A stretch of 64,000 bases of DNA, from assembly GCA_024233835.1 (NCBI GenBank), contig JACKPC010000003.1, positions 528,501-592,500 of the forward strand, written 5' to 3'. The position numbers were made by a program, and so were the translations under genes. Positions 51,249 to 60,368 of the stretch are shown here, in pieces. This stretch comes from Leptospiraceae bacterium. Its GTDB lineage: Bacteria > Spirochaetota > Leptospiria > Leptospirales > Leptospiraceae. The notes beneath the pieces were generated by a model. That model saw only the letters and a list, made by a program, of their open reading frames with translations. It did no database searches and was not told the DNA's origin. Every line of letters starts with the position of its first letter. Positions within the stretch are counted from its first letter, which is position 1.

Positions 51249-54020
51249 ATGAAAAACCTAAAAATTTCAACAAGGTTATATTTAACATTATTTATGTTTT
51301 TGTTTATTATACTCGGTCTGGGTAGCCTGGGTGTAATTGGTTATGCTTCTATTCAAAGTTTTTTGGATCATGTAATCAATAAAAATAATAAGCACCTTGA
51401 AGCATTAACTAATTTAAAACGATTAAGTATATCTACAGAAAAAGAACTCCAGGCATTATTACTATTTGAATCGGCCTCTGAAAAAATGATTATAAAAGAA
51501 AATATAAAAAAACTAAAAGAGGAAATCGATGCAAGTTATGATGTTTATAAAGAAGATAACCCAAGGCAGAAAGAAATCATTTCTATAGTAAATAAAAATA
51601 AAAAGTTAGTGTTTGAAGGGATTACAGAACTGGTTAGTCTTGAAGCTGGGAAGAAAAGTGTAAGTCTTGATTATCTATCACAAGTGTTTTCTAAACGAAG
51701 TTTGGAATTTCAAAAATCACTAGATGAAGCTATACAAAAGGAAAAATTAGAAATTTCATCTATTCATCAATATACAAATGATTCTTATAAAAATAGAATC
51801 ATTTTATTAATGGGCATTTGTGGAATCGCAATCATTCTTGGAACTTTCCTTACTTTTATAACTACCAGGTCTATCGTTAACCCGATTGCTTTACTTATTC
51901 AAACTTTTAAAACTATCTCAAGATCTGATTTTGCTCCTTCAAGTGTATATAAGAGAAAGGATGATTATCAAGAAGTTTTCGAAGCTCTTGAAAATATGAA
52001 GCAAACTTTATATGGAAAATTTCAAGGTCTTGAAAGAAGTGGTGGTGAATCTAAAATTATTAATGATGTAGTAAATTCTATATTTAGTTCCAACTCTGTA
52101 GATCCTGCGATTAAACAGGTACTAAGTCATATTAGAGAAGGGTTTCATTGGGAATATGCTTCTTATTGGGAAAAGAATCCGAAAACAAGTGAATTACAAT
52201 TTGCACAGGAGCAGGGTGGAGTAAATCACGAATTTACCTCTGAGTCCAGAACCATAGTCTATAAAGAGGGTGCAGGTTTAAATGGTAAAGCTTGGCAGAG
52301 TAAAGATGTCGTATATTCCAAAAATCTTTCCAAGCTGGGTGATTGTAGTCGTTCTCGAATAGCTGCTGCAAATGGTCTTCATTCCGGTGTTGCATTTCCA
52401 TTAATTGTTAAGGGTGAGGTAATAGGGGTTTTTGACTTTTTTATAAAAGCTGAATTGGAACTAGATGAGGAAAAGCAGAACCTATTAAGAAATATATCCA
52501 AATTAGTATCTTCTTCCATTGCTAAAATAATAGAGTCAGAAAGAATGTTGATGGTAAAGGTAGCCCTTGAAAATGTTTCTGCAAATATAATGATTTCCGA
52601 TAACAATTTTAATGTAGTATATCTGAATAAATCAGTTCAAAATATGTTTAAGATAGCAGAAAATGATATAAAAAAGCAGATACCACATTTTAATTCTAAT
52701 GATATCATCGGACAAAGCATACATCAGTATCATAAGCAACCTGAACACCAAAAGAATATCCTGAGTGGTTTAATGAATACTCATAAAACAAAGATTCAAA
52801 TTGGTGGAAGGCATTTTGAATTAACCGCAAATCCTATTATGACTGATAAAAACCTTAGACTTGGAAGTGTCGTTGAGTGGGAAGATATTAGTAATGAACT
52901 TCTGGCACAGGAAGAAGTTGATACTATTGTTATGGCTGCTGCAGAAGGAAATTTTGAAAGAAGAATTAATATCAATAAACAGACCGGCTTTTTCTTAAAG
53001 TTAAGTGAAGGAATTAATAAATTTGTACAGATAAGTGATGAAGGTTTAAAAGACTTGAGTCGGGTTTTAAAATCGATTTCCAATGGAGATTTAACTCAGA
53101 AAATTGAAAAAGACTATAAAGGTACTTTTGGAGAATTAAAACATTTTTGCAATTCAACTGTAGATCAGCTTTCTAATGTTATGAGAGAAGTACGATTAAG
53201 CGCTGAGTCTTTATTAACTGCTGCTGAAGAAGTGAGTATGACTTCATTGAGTATCAGTCAGAGCGCGAGTACTCAAGCTGCTTCTCTTGAAGAAACGGGA
53301 GCTTCCCTTGAAGAAATGGGGGCTTCGATTTCTATGAATGCAGAAAATGCAAAAATGACAGATAAAATTGCTTCAAGAGCCTCAAAAGATGCGACAAATG
53401 GTGGTGAGGCTGTATTAGAAACTGTTAAAGCAATGAAACAAATTGCAGAGAAGATAAATATAGTTGAAGATATTTCCTATCAGACAAATTTATTGGCTTT
53501 GAATGCTGCTATTGAAGCTGCCAGAGCGGGTGAGCATGGAAAAGGTTTTGCTGTAGTTGCTTCGGAAGTAAGAAAACTTGCAGAAAGAAGCCAGATTGCT
53601 GCCAGTGAAATTGGAGAACTTGCATCGGTAAGTGTAGAAATCGCCGAAAAAGCAGGAAAGTTAATTACAGATATTGTTCCATCTATTAATAAAACAGCAG
53701 ATTTGGTTCAAGAAATTACTGCATCCAGCAATGAACAGGCAACCGGAGTGTCTCAGATCAACAAAGCGATAGCCCAGTTAGATTCAGTTTCTCAACAGAA
53801 TGCATCTGCTTCTGAAGAATTAGCTTCAACTTCAGAAGAGTTAACAAATCGTGCTGAATCGTTAAGAAATGCTGTTTTATTTTTTAAAACAAGAGATTCA
53901 CAGGAAGTAATGGAAGTTTCACGAGTTTCCAAAAAAAAGAATTCTGTAAATACAAAAACCAGTAAGGATGCTATTTCTGAAGAAATGGATGCTGAGTTTG
54001 AATCCTTTGAGAGGTTTTAA
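51249..54020 (+). CDS. Methyl-accepting chemotaxis protein with GAF and PAS domains
   Basis: Chemoreceptor of 923 residues. Span 1 (about 10-32), a helical periplasmic part, span 2 (about 180-203), HAMP-like segment, GAF domain (about 270-430), PAS domain (about 435-550), a second HAMP-like region and the signalling domain. The hairpin tip contains the conserved stretch with DISYQTNLLALNAAIEAARA. The extra GAF and PAS domains indicate cytoplasmic ligand or redox sensing besides the periplasmic input. It is embedded between cheA and cheW, so it is probably the main receptor for this pathway. Confidence 0.93.
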   Translation: MKNLKISTRLYLTLFMFLFIILGLGSLGVIGYASIQSFLDHVINKNNKHLEALTNLKRLSISTEKELQALLLFESASEKMIIKENIKKLKEEIDASYDVYKEDNPRQKEIISIVNKNKKLVFEGITELVSLEAGKKSVSLDYLSQVFSKRSLEFQKSLDEAIQKEKLEISSIHQYTNDSYKNRIILLMGICGIAIILGTFLTFITTRSIVNPIALLIQTFKTISRSDFAPSSVYKRKDDYQEVFEALENMKQTLYGKFQGLERSGGESKIINDVVNSIFSSNSVDPAIKQVLSHIREGFHWEYASYWEKNPKTSELQFAQEQGGVNHEFTSESRTIVYKEGAGLNGKAWQSKDVVYSKNLSKLGDCSRSRIAAANGLHSGVAFPLIVKGEVIGVFDFFIKAELELDEEKQNLLRNISKLVSSSIAKIIESERMLMVKVALENVSANIMISDNNFNVVYLNKSVQNMFKIAENDIKKQIPHFNSNDIIGQSIHQYHKQPEHQKNILSGLMNTHKTKIQIGGRHFELTANPIMTDKNLRLGSVVEWEDISNELLAQEEVDTIVMAAAEGNFERRININKQTGFFLKLSEGINKFVQISDEGLKDLSRVLKSISNGDLTQKIEKDYKGTFGELKHFCNSTVDQLSNVMREVRLSAESLLTAAEEVSMTSLSISQSASTQAASLEETGASLEEMGASISMNAENAKMTDKIASRASKDATNGGEAVLETVKAMKQIAEKINIVEDISYQTNLLALNAAIEAARAGEHGKGFAVVASEVRKLAERSQIAASEIGELASVSVEIAEKAGKLITDIVPSINKTADLVQEITASSNEQATGVSQINKAIAQLDSVSQQNASASEELASTSEELTNRAESLRNAVLFFKTRDSQEVMEVSRVSKKKNSVNTKTSKDAISEEMDAEFESFERF

Positions 54021-54021
54021 A

Positions 54022-54516
54022 ATGACAGGAAATCAGAATTATGAAGAAAACCAGTATTTAACCTTTTACTGTGGAGAAGAAATATTTGGTATAAATATTC
54101 TTTATATTAAAGAGATTAAAGAATTTATAAACGTTACAAGTATTCCCATGATGCCTGATTTTATTAAAGGTGTAATAAACCTTCGTGGTAATGTTGTTCC
54201 GGTAGTGGATTTATCTTTAAGATTTAGTAGAAGACCTACTAAGATTACAAAAAGAACCTGTATAATAATTGTTGAAATCGATCATGAGGGAGAACTGGTG
54301 GATATTGGTGTTTTGGTTGATTCTGTCAGTGAGGTACTTGATATTCCGCTTGAGAATATAGAGAAAACTCCTAACTTTGGTTCGAAGCTTAGATTAGATT
54401 TTATTAATGGGCTGGGTAAAATTGAGGATGAGTTTATTGTCCTTCTAAATATAAAAAATGTTTTTTCTATCGAGGAATTATCTGAAATAGAGAGTAATTT
54501 AAAGAAGGAAAATTAA
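54022..54516 (+). CDS. cheW: Chemotaxis adaptor CheW
   Basis: Adaptor of 164 residues coupling the receptor to CheA. The CheW fold shows in YLTFYCGEEIFGINILYIKE, IPMMPDFIKGVINLRGNVVP and VVDLSLRF. The ATG at 54022, two bases after the receptor stop, is the proper start; the in-frame ATG at 53968 lies inside the receptor gene. Confidence 0.94.
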   Translation: MTGNQNYEENQYLTFYCGEEIFGINILYIKEIKEFINVTSIPMMPDFIKGVINLRGNVVPVVDLSLRFSRRPTKITKRTCIIIVEIDHEGELVDIGVLVDSVSEVLDIPLENIEKTPNFGSKLRLDFINGLGKIEDEFIVLLNIKNVFSIEELSEIESNLKKEN

Positions 54517-54703
54517 AAAAAAATAGTCTAAATCCATATACATGTATCCTCTCAAGAAAGTTTGGAGCAGGTGTTTCGTTTGCATCTCAGCAGAAAGAAG
54601 GTTTACATATATACATAGTTGAGTATAAATTTCTTGCATTTCAGGAATATTTATTCAATATGGTGGCTCTATACATTTAATCAAAAAGGACAAAATTTTT
54701 ATT

Positions 54704-55189
54704 GTGAATCGCCCTGAAAATGTTATTGATATTTTTTTACAACCCGGTGACTTTTATTGGGGTGATTCCGGAACAAGAATTCGAACAATTTTAGGTTCCT
54801 GTATTTCTATTTGCATGTGGCATCCTGTCAAACTGGAAGGCGGTATGTGTCATTATATGTTACCCACTCGTGGAGATAGAAGACCTAAAGGAGAATTAGA
54901 TGGGAAATATGCCGATGAAGCCTGGGAGCTTTTTAGAAAAGAAATAAATCGCCTGGGAACTAAACCAAGCGAATATGTTACCAAGCTATTTGGTGGAGCG
55001 AGCATGTTTCAGGGAAAGGGAAATGTCCTATCCATGAAAATGGGGGACAAGAATATTGAAATTGCAAGAAATATTATACGTACTAACAGTTTAAATGTAG
55101 TTTCCGAAAATCTCGGTGGAATTCAGTCTCGGAGAATACATTTTGAAATCTGGAGTGGTAATGTCTGGTTAAAGAGACATGAAGGCTGA
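54704..55189 (+). CDS. cheD: Chemoreceptor glutamine deamidase CheD
   Basis: CheD of 161 residues, which deamidates receptor glutamines. The catalytic Cys33 (LGSCIS) and His50 (GGMCHYMLP) have the family spacing of 17. It starts with GTG at 54704. The 187-base gap before it contains no gene and may hold a separate promoter for cheD-cheB. Confidence 0.92.
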   Translation: MNRPENVIDIFLQPGDFYWGDSGTRIRTILGSCISICMWHPVKLEGGMCHYMLPTRGDRRPKGELDGKYADEAWELFRKEINRLGTKPSEYVTKLFGGASMFQGKGNVLSMKMGDKNIEIARNIIRTNSLNVVSENLGGIQSRRIHFEIWSGNVWLKRHEG

Positions 55190-55206
55190 ACGAAAGAAGG
55201 CAAACG

Positions 55207-56328
55207 ATGAAGGCTAAAATAAAAGTAGCGGTTGTGGATGATTCCGCTCTTGTAAGACAGGTTTTAAGTGAGTTTATAAAATCAGATCCTGAATTGGAAT
55301 TATTATTTGCTGCTTCTGATCCGATTTTTGCAATTGAAAAGCTAAAAAGTAATTGGCCGGATGTATTTGTTTTGGATGTCGAAATGCCCAGGATGGATGG
55401 ATTATCTTTCTTAAAAAAAATCATGCACGAAAATCCAACTCCGGTTGTGATTTGCTCATCTCTTACACAGAAAGATACAGATGCTACGATGATAGCCATA
55501 GAATCAGGTGCTGTTGACATTATTCCAAAACCGCAATTGGGTCTAAAAAGCTTTTTGATAGAAAGCCGTAACAACTTTATTCATGTGATAAAGGCAGCCT
55601 CTCGATCAAATATTAGAATATTAAAAGATAGAATTCAAAAAGTAGAAGTCAAGCCTGTAAAAAAAGAACCTGTAAAGAAGGAAATCCCCAAACCTGAGAA
55701 CCGTACCAAGCCGAAACAGGAAGCAATTCATCATAATAAACCTATATTACAATTTAAAACTACAGAAAAAGTAATCGCTATCGGGACATCTACAGGTGGA
55801 ACTATAGCCCTTGAACATATATTAAAAGAATTACCTCATGATGCACCCGGAATTGTGATTGTTCAGCACATGCCGGAGAAGTTTACAGCCACCTTTGCTA
55901 AAAGACTGGATGCAATTTCTGAAATGGAGGTGAAAGAAGCTGAACATATGGACAAAGTTCGTAAAGGTCTGGCTTTAGTTGCTCCGGGAAATAAACACAT
56001 GGTTCTGAAAAAGAGCGGGACTAATTATTATGTTGAAATTATTGATGGACCCCACGTTAGTCGACATCGACCTTCAGTTGATGTTCTATTTCGATCAGTT
56101 GCCAAAAGTGCCGGTAAAAATGCGGTGGGTATTATTATGACAGGCATGGGAGATGATGGGGCTTCCGGAATGAAGGATATGCATGATGAAGGAGCATACA
56201 CGGTTGCACAGGATGAAAATAGTTGCGTTGTTTTTGGTATGCCGAAAGAAGCTATTAAAAGGGGGGGAGTAGATACTGTTGTAAGTTTGGATGATATCCC
56301 GCGCGAAATAATTAAATTTCGTTATTAA
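55207..56328 (+). CDS. cheB: Receptor methylesterase CheB
   Basis: Response-regulator methylesterase of 373 residues that removes methyl groups from receptors. The receiver domain has Asp11/12 and phospho-Asp57 (VLDVEMPRMDG), followed by a basic linker. The esterase domain has catalytic Ser in IGTSTGGTIALE (about 195), His in QHMPEKF (about 220) and Asp in GMGDDGASGM (about 314). No cheR is present in this operon, so the methyltransferase must lie elsewhere. It overlaps the convergent glycosyltransferase by four bases. Confidence 0.95.
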   Translation: MKAKIKVAVVDDSALVRQVLSEFIKSDPELELLFAASDPIFAIEKLKSNWPDVFVLDVEMPRMDGLSFLKKIMHENPTPVVICSSLTQKDTDATMIAIESGAVDIIPKPQLGLKSFLIESRNNFIHVIKAASRSNIRILKDRIQKVEVKPVKKEPVKKEIPKPENRTKPKQEAIHHNKPILQFKTTEKVIAIGTSTGGTIALEHILKELPHDAPGIVIVQHMPEKFTATFAKRLDAISEMEVKEAEHMDKVRKGLALVAPGNKHMVLKKSGTNYYVEIIDGPHVSRHRPSVDVLFRSVAKSAGKNAVGIIMTGMGDDGASGMKDMHDEGAYTVAQDENSCVVFGMPKEAIKRGGVDTVVSLDDIPREIIKFRY

Positions 56329-57377
56329 AGAAGAGCTTCATAGATTATCTGATAAGGATTACCCTCTGGAAGGGTATGAGCAGTTTTAAATGTTGTTTGT
56401 TCCATTTCTTTTATAGGGAAGCGAAAATTATAAACATCTTCATTTTCAATATATCGAGCTTTAAAGTAAGTTTTTAAGGCTTTTACAAGATAGGGGTACT
56501 CCGGAAAATCCCCTCTGCTGGTGTAGAGAATAGGAGTCTGACAATTATAAGCTTCACTCAAAATACCATAACCCGGTTTTGTTAAAACATAGTCACAGGC
56601 TTTTAAAACGTCCGGGTAGTAAGCCTTATCCAGATGCATTACGCTTTCATGAAAAAGTCCGTCATAGCCTGAGGTAACCAGTATACAGGAAGGATCTAAA
56701 AGATTGAAATTAAAAAGAGTTTCGGAAAGGCCGTAGGCTCCAAAAGAGAATAAAATATATTTTTTATCATCTGTAAAACCAAATTCTCTTCTTGCTGTAT
56801 TTTTATCTTTCAATGATGTTCTTCCCACAAGAGGAATGTAGGTTAACTTTTGAATGGATGAAATCGGGCAATTAAAGGGTAGAATTAAACCTTTTGAGCA
56901 ATGTGAATAAAACTCAGCAAAAAATTCTGCTATTGACTGGTAATCTGAATGATATTTTATAAATCCCTTATATATAAAATCCCAGGTAAAGTTGCCAATG
57001 AAAATTGAGGGAATCCGGGTTTTTATAGCACAATAAAAAGGAAAGGAATCTGCATCACTAATGATTCTATCAATTTTATTAGTTTTTAAAAAGTGGACTT
57101 CTTCTTCTAAAAGTTCTTCCTTTTTAGAATAAAAATTTTGTAAAGCTTTTATAGAAGAAATATAATCGATATCTAAGGAAGTTTTTTGTATTAATCCAGG
57201 ACTAAACTGTTTATCAATGAAAACTAATTTTTCATGTGTATCTTTAATGAAATAATTTCGTTTGCTGATTACGTAAATTTTGGAAATACTATCTTTAGAT
57301 AATAATCTTTTTATTACTTCATACGAACGACTGATGTGTCCGAAACCATGAGAACTTATATAATAAGCTATTCGCAT
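56325..57377 (-). CDS. MurG/GT1-like glycosyltransferase
   Basis: GT-B type protein of 350 residues. N-terminal YYISSHGFGHISRSYEVIKR is the glycine-rich acceptor loop seen in MurG/UGT-like enzymes and in the N-domain of arabinokinase-like proteins. C-terminal features are CDYVLTKPGYGILSEAYNCQ and YTSRGDFPEYP, a nucleotide-sugar binding region. The substrate is unknown. Its start is adjacent to the stop of the RNA methyltransferase gene upstream on the same strand. Confidence 0.75.
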   Translation of the reverse strand: MRIAYYISSHGFGHISRSYEVIKRLLSKDSISKIYVISKRNYFIKDTHEKLVFIDKQFSPGLIQKTSLDIDYISSIKALQNFYSKKEELLEEEVHFLKTNKIDRIISDADSFPFYCAIKTRIPSIFIGNFTWDFIYKGFIKYHSDYQSIAEFFAEFYSHCSKGLILPFNCPISSIQKLTYIPLVGRTSLKDKNTARREFGFTDDKKYILFSFGAYGLSETLFNFNLLDPSCILVTSGYDGLFHESVMHLDKAYYPDVLKACDYVLTKPGYGILSEAYNCQTPILYTSRGDFPEYPYLVKALKTYFKARYIENEDVYNFRFPIKEMEQTTFKTAHTLPEGNPYQIIYEALL

Positions 57378-58177
57378 TAAATTGACCTTTGGCGTAAAAC
57401 TTCATATAAGAGAATGCCGCAGGACATAGCAAGGTTTAATGAATCAGCCTCACCTTTCATAGGGATAGAAATAAGTTTTTGGGAATTTAATTTTGCTTCC
57501 CGGCTTAAACCATATTGTTCACTTCCAAAAATAAAAGCTGTTTTTGTTTTAAAATTTTCTTTGAAGTAGGAATCTTTTGCTTCAGGACTGAGTGCAAATA
57601 CCGGTATTCTTAAGTTATTTAGTTTTTCAAGAATTTCTAAAATAGAGCCGATAAAGATTGGAATTGTGAATAAAGTTCCGGTGCTGGCACGCACTACATT
57701 GGGATTGAAAATATCAAGTCTTGAGTCTGAAACAAAAACAGCATTAACTCCGGCACCTTCAGAGGTTCGAAGGATTGTACCGAGATTACCCGGTTTTTCA
57801 ACACCTTCGATAATCAAAAAAAGATCTCCCTCCGGTATGATTGTGTCTTCGGTAATTGTAAAATCCGGAGTGTAAGCTAAAGCTAATAAACCATCAGGTC
57901 TATCTCGATAAGAAATTTTTTCAAAAACTTTTTGGGGTAACTGAAATAATTTACATTGAAACTTGCTGATTAAGGAAAATTCATTTTCTCCCAAAAAGCA
58001 ATCCGGGCTAAAGAACAAAGAATGGAATCTAATTCTATTGGAGAGTAAAGCCCTTTGTAATTCCCTATATCCTTCTATAACAAAGAGTCCTTCTTTTTCT
58101 CTGTCTTTCTTATTTCGCAATTTTTGAACTAACTTAACTCTTTCATTCGAAAAACTGGTAATGATTTGTGAATTCAT
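57377..58177 (-). CDS. TrmH/SpoU-family RNA 2'-O-methyltransferase
   Basis: Protein of 266 residues. It has an N-terminal substrate-binding domain (NERVKLVQKLRNKKDREKEG, then LFVIEGYRE) and a SPOUT knot domain with EGVEKPGNLGTILRTSEGAG, AFIFGSEQYGLS and SIPMKGEADSLNLAMSCGIL, the three SpoU motifs. It methylates a ribose 2'-OH in rRNA or tRNA using SAM. Overlaps its upstream neighbour by four bases, forming an RNA-modification operon. Confidence 0.9.
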   Translation of the reverse strand: MNSQIITSFSNERVKLVQKLRNKKDREKEGLFVIEGYRELQRALLSNRIRFHSLFFSPDCFLGENEFSLISKFQCKLFQLPQKVFEKISYRDRPDGLLALAYTPDFTITEDTIIPEGDLFLIIEGVEKPGNLGTILRTSEGAGVNAVFVSDSRLDIFNPNVVRASTGTLFTIPIFIGSILEILEKLNNLRIPVFALSPEAKDSYFKENFKTKTAFIFGSEQYGLSREAKLNSQKLISIPMKGEADSLNLAMSCGILLYEVLRQRSI

Positions 58178-59031
58178 ATAGGTTTTATACCTTTAAATTT
58201 TGAAGATATAAAATAAGAACAAAAACCACCGGGAAGTTTAGAACCGGATTTTTCTTCTACAAATAATTCTCCGGAGTAATACTGACCTTCTGATTTTACC
58301 ATAGAACGAAGCAGTCGCTCCAGTCCGATAGGACTGTAGCCGGTGGTATGACAGGAAAGAATTATAAATTCCGGTTCTGAATGGCAGAGTTGCATTAAAA
58401 GCTCCATAAGTTCGGGAAGATGCTTTTCTATTTTCCAGACTTCTCCCTTACTTCCTCTTCCAAAACTTGGTGGATCCAGGATAAAACCTTTATAAATTTT
58501 CTTACGTTTTACTTCTCTTTTTACAAATTTTAAAACATCTTCTATTATCCATCTCACCTTTTTGTTTTCAAGATTGTTTATCATTGCATTCTCTCTGGCC
58601 CAATCGACCATACCTTTCGATGAATCTACGTGACAAACAGGCATTTCGGCAAGTAAACAGGCTATTGTTGATAAACCGGAATAGGCAAATAGATTCAAAA
58701 CTTCTTCTTGGGAATATCCGGAACCCAGTGAACGAATGAGATCCCAGTTAGATTTTTGTTCTGGAAAAATACCTAAATGTCCGAAAGGAGTTAGTTTAAT
58801 TTTAATTTTCATTCCGGCATAGCTAATAATCTGCTCTTCCGGAATATGGCGAACAAATTGCCAGTGCCCTCCGCCTTTATCGTTTCTATGATAAATAGCG
58901 TCCGGGTTATTCCAGGTATGTGGTTTAGTTTTTAAGTAGGGAGAATTTTGAGAAGGACGGATAATTTGAAATTTACCGATTTGTTCTAACTTTTGATTTT
59001 CTCCTGAGTCAAGCAAGGAATATGTATTCAT
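58174..59031 (-). CDS. Class I SAM-dependent methyltransferase (RlmI/RlmK-like)
   Basis: Protein of 285 residues with a Rossmann methyltransferase core: VLNLFAYSGLSTIACLLAE, CHVDSSKGMVDWARENA and the ILDPPSFGRGSKGEVWKIEK motif characteristic of RlmI/RlmK-type rRNA methyltransferases. The substrate is inferred to be rRNA. It is overlapped on both sides by related RNA methyltransferase genes. Confidence 0.82.
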   Translation of the reverse strand: MNTYSLLDSGENQKLEQIGKFQIIRPSQNSPYLKTKPHTWNNPDAIYHRNDKGGGHWQFVRHIPEEQIISYAGMKIKIKLTPFGHLGIFPEQKSNWDLIRSLGSGYSQEEVLNLFAYSGLSTIACLLAEMPVCHVDSSKGMVDWARENAMINNLENKKVRWIIEDVLKFVKREVKRKKIYKGFILDPPSFGRGSKGEVWKIEKHLPELMELLMQLCHSEPEFIILSCHTTGYSPIGLERLLRSMVKSEGQYYSGELFVEEKSGSKLPGGFCSYFISSKFKGIKPI

Positions 59032-60224
59032 TAATAAATCCTAAAAATATGAACTTTAAAGTATTTTCCTTCCGGAAATAGTGGGTTGCATGGATGGTCT
59101 ATTTCTTCTTTTAGCTTGTCTAATAATTTATATTTTAAATGGTATTCTTTAAAAGTGGAGATTGAATTAGCCATAAAATCCTCTTCCTTAATTCGATTTG
59201 AACAGGAACACATAATCAAAATTCCATCTCTTTTTAGAAAGGGAAGGGTTTCTGTTATAAGACGCTTATAGGTTTTTTTTGCTTTTTCTTTATCCTTTTC
59301 CGAGGCAGTAAGATTCGGTGGATCAATAATGATCATATGATATTTTTGATTCAGTGCAGATAAGGAAGTTTTTAGGTTTTGAAATATATCAACTTTAGAA
59401 ATTATTTGTTTATTAGAACTTATAATTAAATTATTTCTGTGGTTCTCCAACATTGTATTACTGCTTTCTAAGGATGTTACCTGACTTGCTCCAAGTTTTT
59501 CAAGATAAATTGATAGCAAGCCATTATTGGAAAACAGATTTAAAATGTGCTTATTTTTTATTAATTCGATATGCAGAGAAAGATATCTTCTTAAGTTACG
59601 AATATCATTGTAAATTCCACCCTTACCGCTAAAAGGACGAATACGATAGTTTAGCTTATCGTAATGAATCATAATTTCTGCATTTTTATCTATATTTCCT
59701 CTCCAGAATCTTGTACCGGAAGTTTTACCTTCTCCCGTTCGTCTTGCCTGAAGATTTATAATGATCTCGGGTTTATCAATGACTTCTGAAGATGAACTGA
59801 GGATTTTAAAAACCTTAGATGCTAAGAAGCGAGCATAAACTTGTAAAGATGGAGAATAGTACATGACAGTCAGTACATTTGCATGTCCATCAATAACAAC
59901 TCCGGGAAAACCATCATTCTCTCCATGTATCCAGCGAAGTGAATTGGTTTCTTTTAAAAGGGGAAAGCGTTTGCGAATACTATTAATTAGTAATGTATCC
60001 AGGTTAAAAGTATTAGAGAAATGAAAGATTCGAATGCTAACAGGACCACTTTCTGAATAAATTCCATAGGTTTCTCTATTACTTTGTATATCTTTGATAT
60101 GGATGATGTCACCATTTTTAAAAGTTTTTGTATAACTTTTAAACTTATCTCTAAAAATCCAGGGATGTTTCTTTTGAAGGGAGATATGCCTGGAAAAATC
60201 AATTTCTAATGGATGAAGTTTCAA
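59031..60224 (-). CDS. PUA-domain class I rRNA methyltransferase (RlmI-like)
   Basis: Protein of 397 residues. It has an N-terminal PUA-like domain (KKHPWIFRDKFKS, GDIIHIKDIQSNRETYGIYS), a central WIHGENDGFPGVVIDGHANV segment, and a methyltransferase core with HILNLFSNNGLLSIYLEKLG and MIIIDPPNLTAS...CSCSNRI. This matches the RlmI-type 5-methylcytosine rRNA methyltransferase family. First gene of the four-gene minus-strand operon. Confidence 0.87.
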   Translation of the reverse strand: MKLHPLEIDFSRHISLQKKHPWIFRDKFKSYTKTFKNGDIIHIKDIQSNRETYGIYSESGPVSIRIFHFSNTFNLDTLLINSIRKRFPLLKETNSLRWIHGENDGFPGVVIDGHANVLTVMYYSPSLQVYARFLASKVFKILSSSSEVIDKPEIIINLQARRTGEGKTSGTRFWRGNIDKNAEIMIHYDKLNYRIRPFSGKGGIYNDIRNLRRYLSLHIELIKNKHILNLFSNNGLLSIYLEKLGASQVTSLESSNTMLENHRNNLIISSNKQIISKVDIFQNLKTSLSALNQKYHMIIIDPPNLTASEKDKEKAKKTYKRLITETLPFLKRDGILIMCSCSNRIKEEDFMANSISTFKEYHLKYKLLDKLKEEIDHPCNPLFPEGKYFKVHIFRIY

Positions 60225-60298
60225 TAGGTTAACAGTAATAAAATTAGGGAATAGGAATATACTAAAACACTTTGATTCTAAAAAAGAATAAAGAACGC

Positions 60299-60332
60299 AA
60301 AAGTGGCTCCCTGTAATCTAAAAACCACTTTT
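60299..60332 (-). terminator. Terminator candidate after gltA
   Basis: AAAAGTGG (60299-60306) pairs with CCACTTTT (60325-60332) across an 18-base loop, downstream of gltA on the minus strand. The trailing T run is only four bases. Confidence 0.4.
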
Positions 60333-60368
60333 ACGAAAGGAATCTATCCAAATCTCCTATAAATGAAA

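Noticed and set aside
53968..54021. Extended start for CheW
   Set aside because: The extra 18 codons overlap the receptor gene and do not match CheW N-termini; ATG 54022 fits the family.
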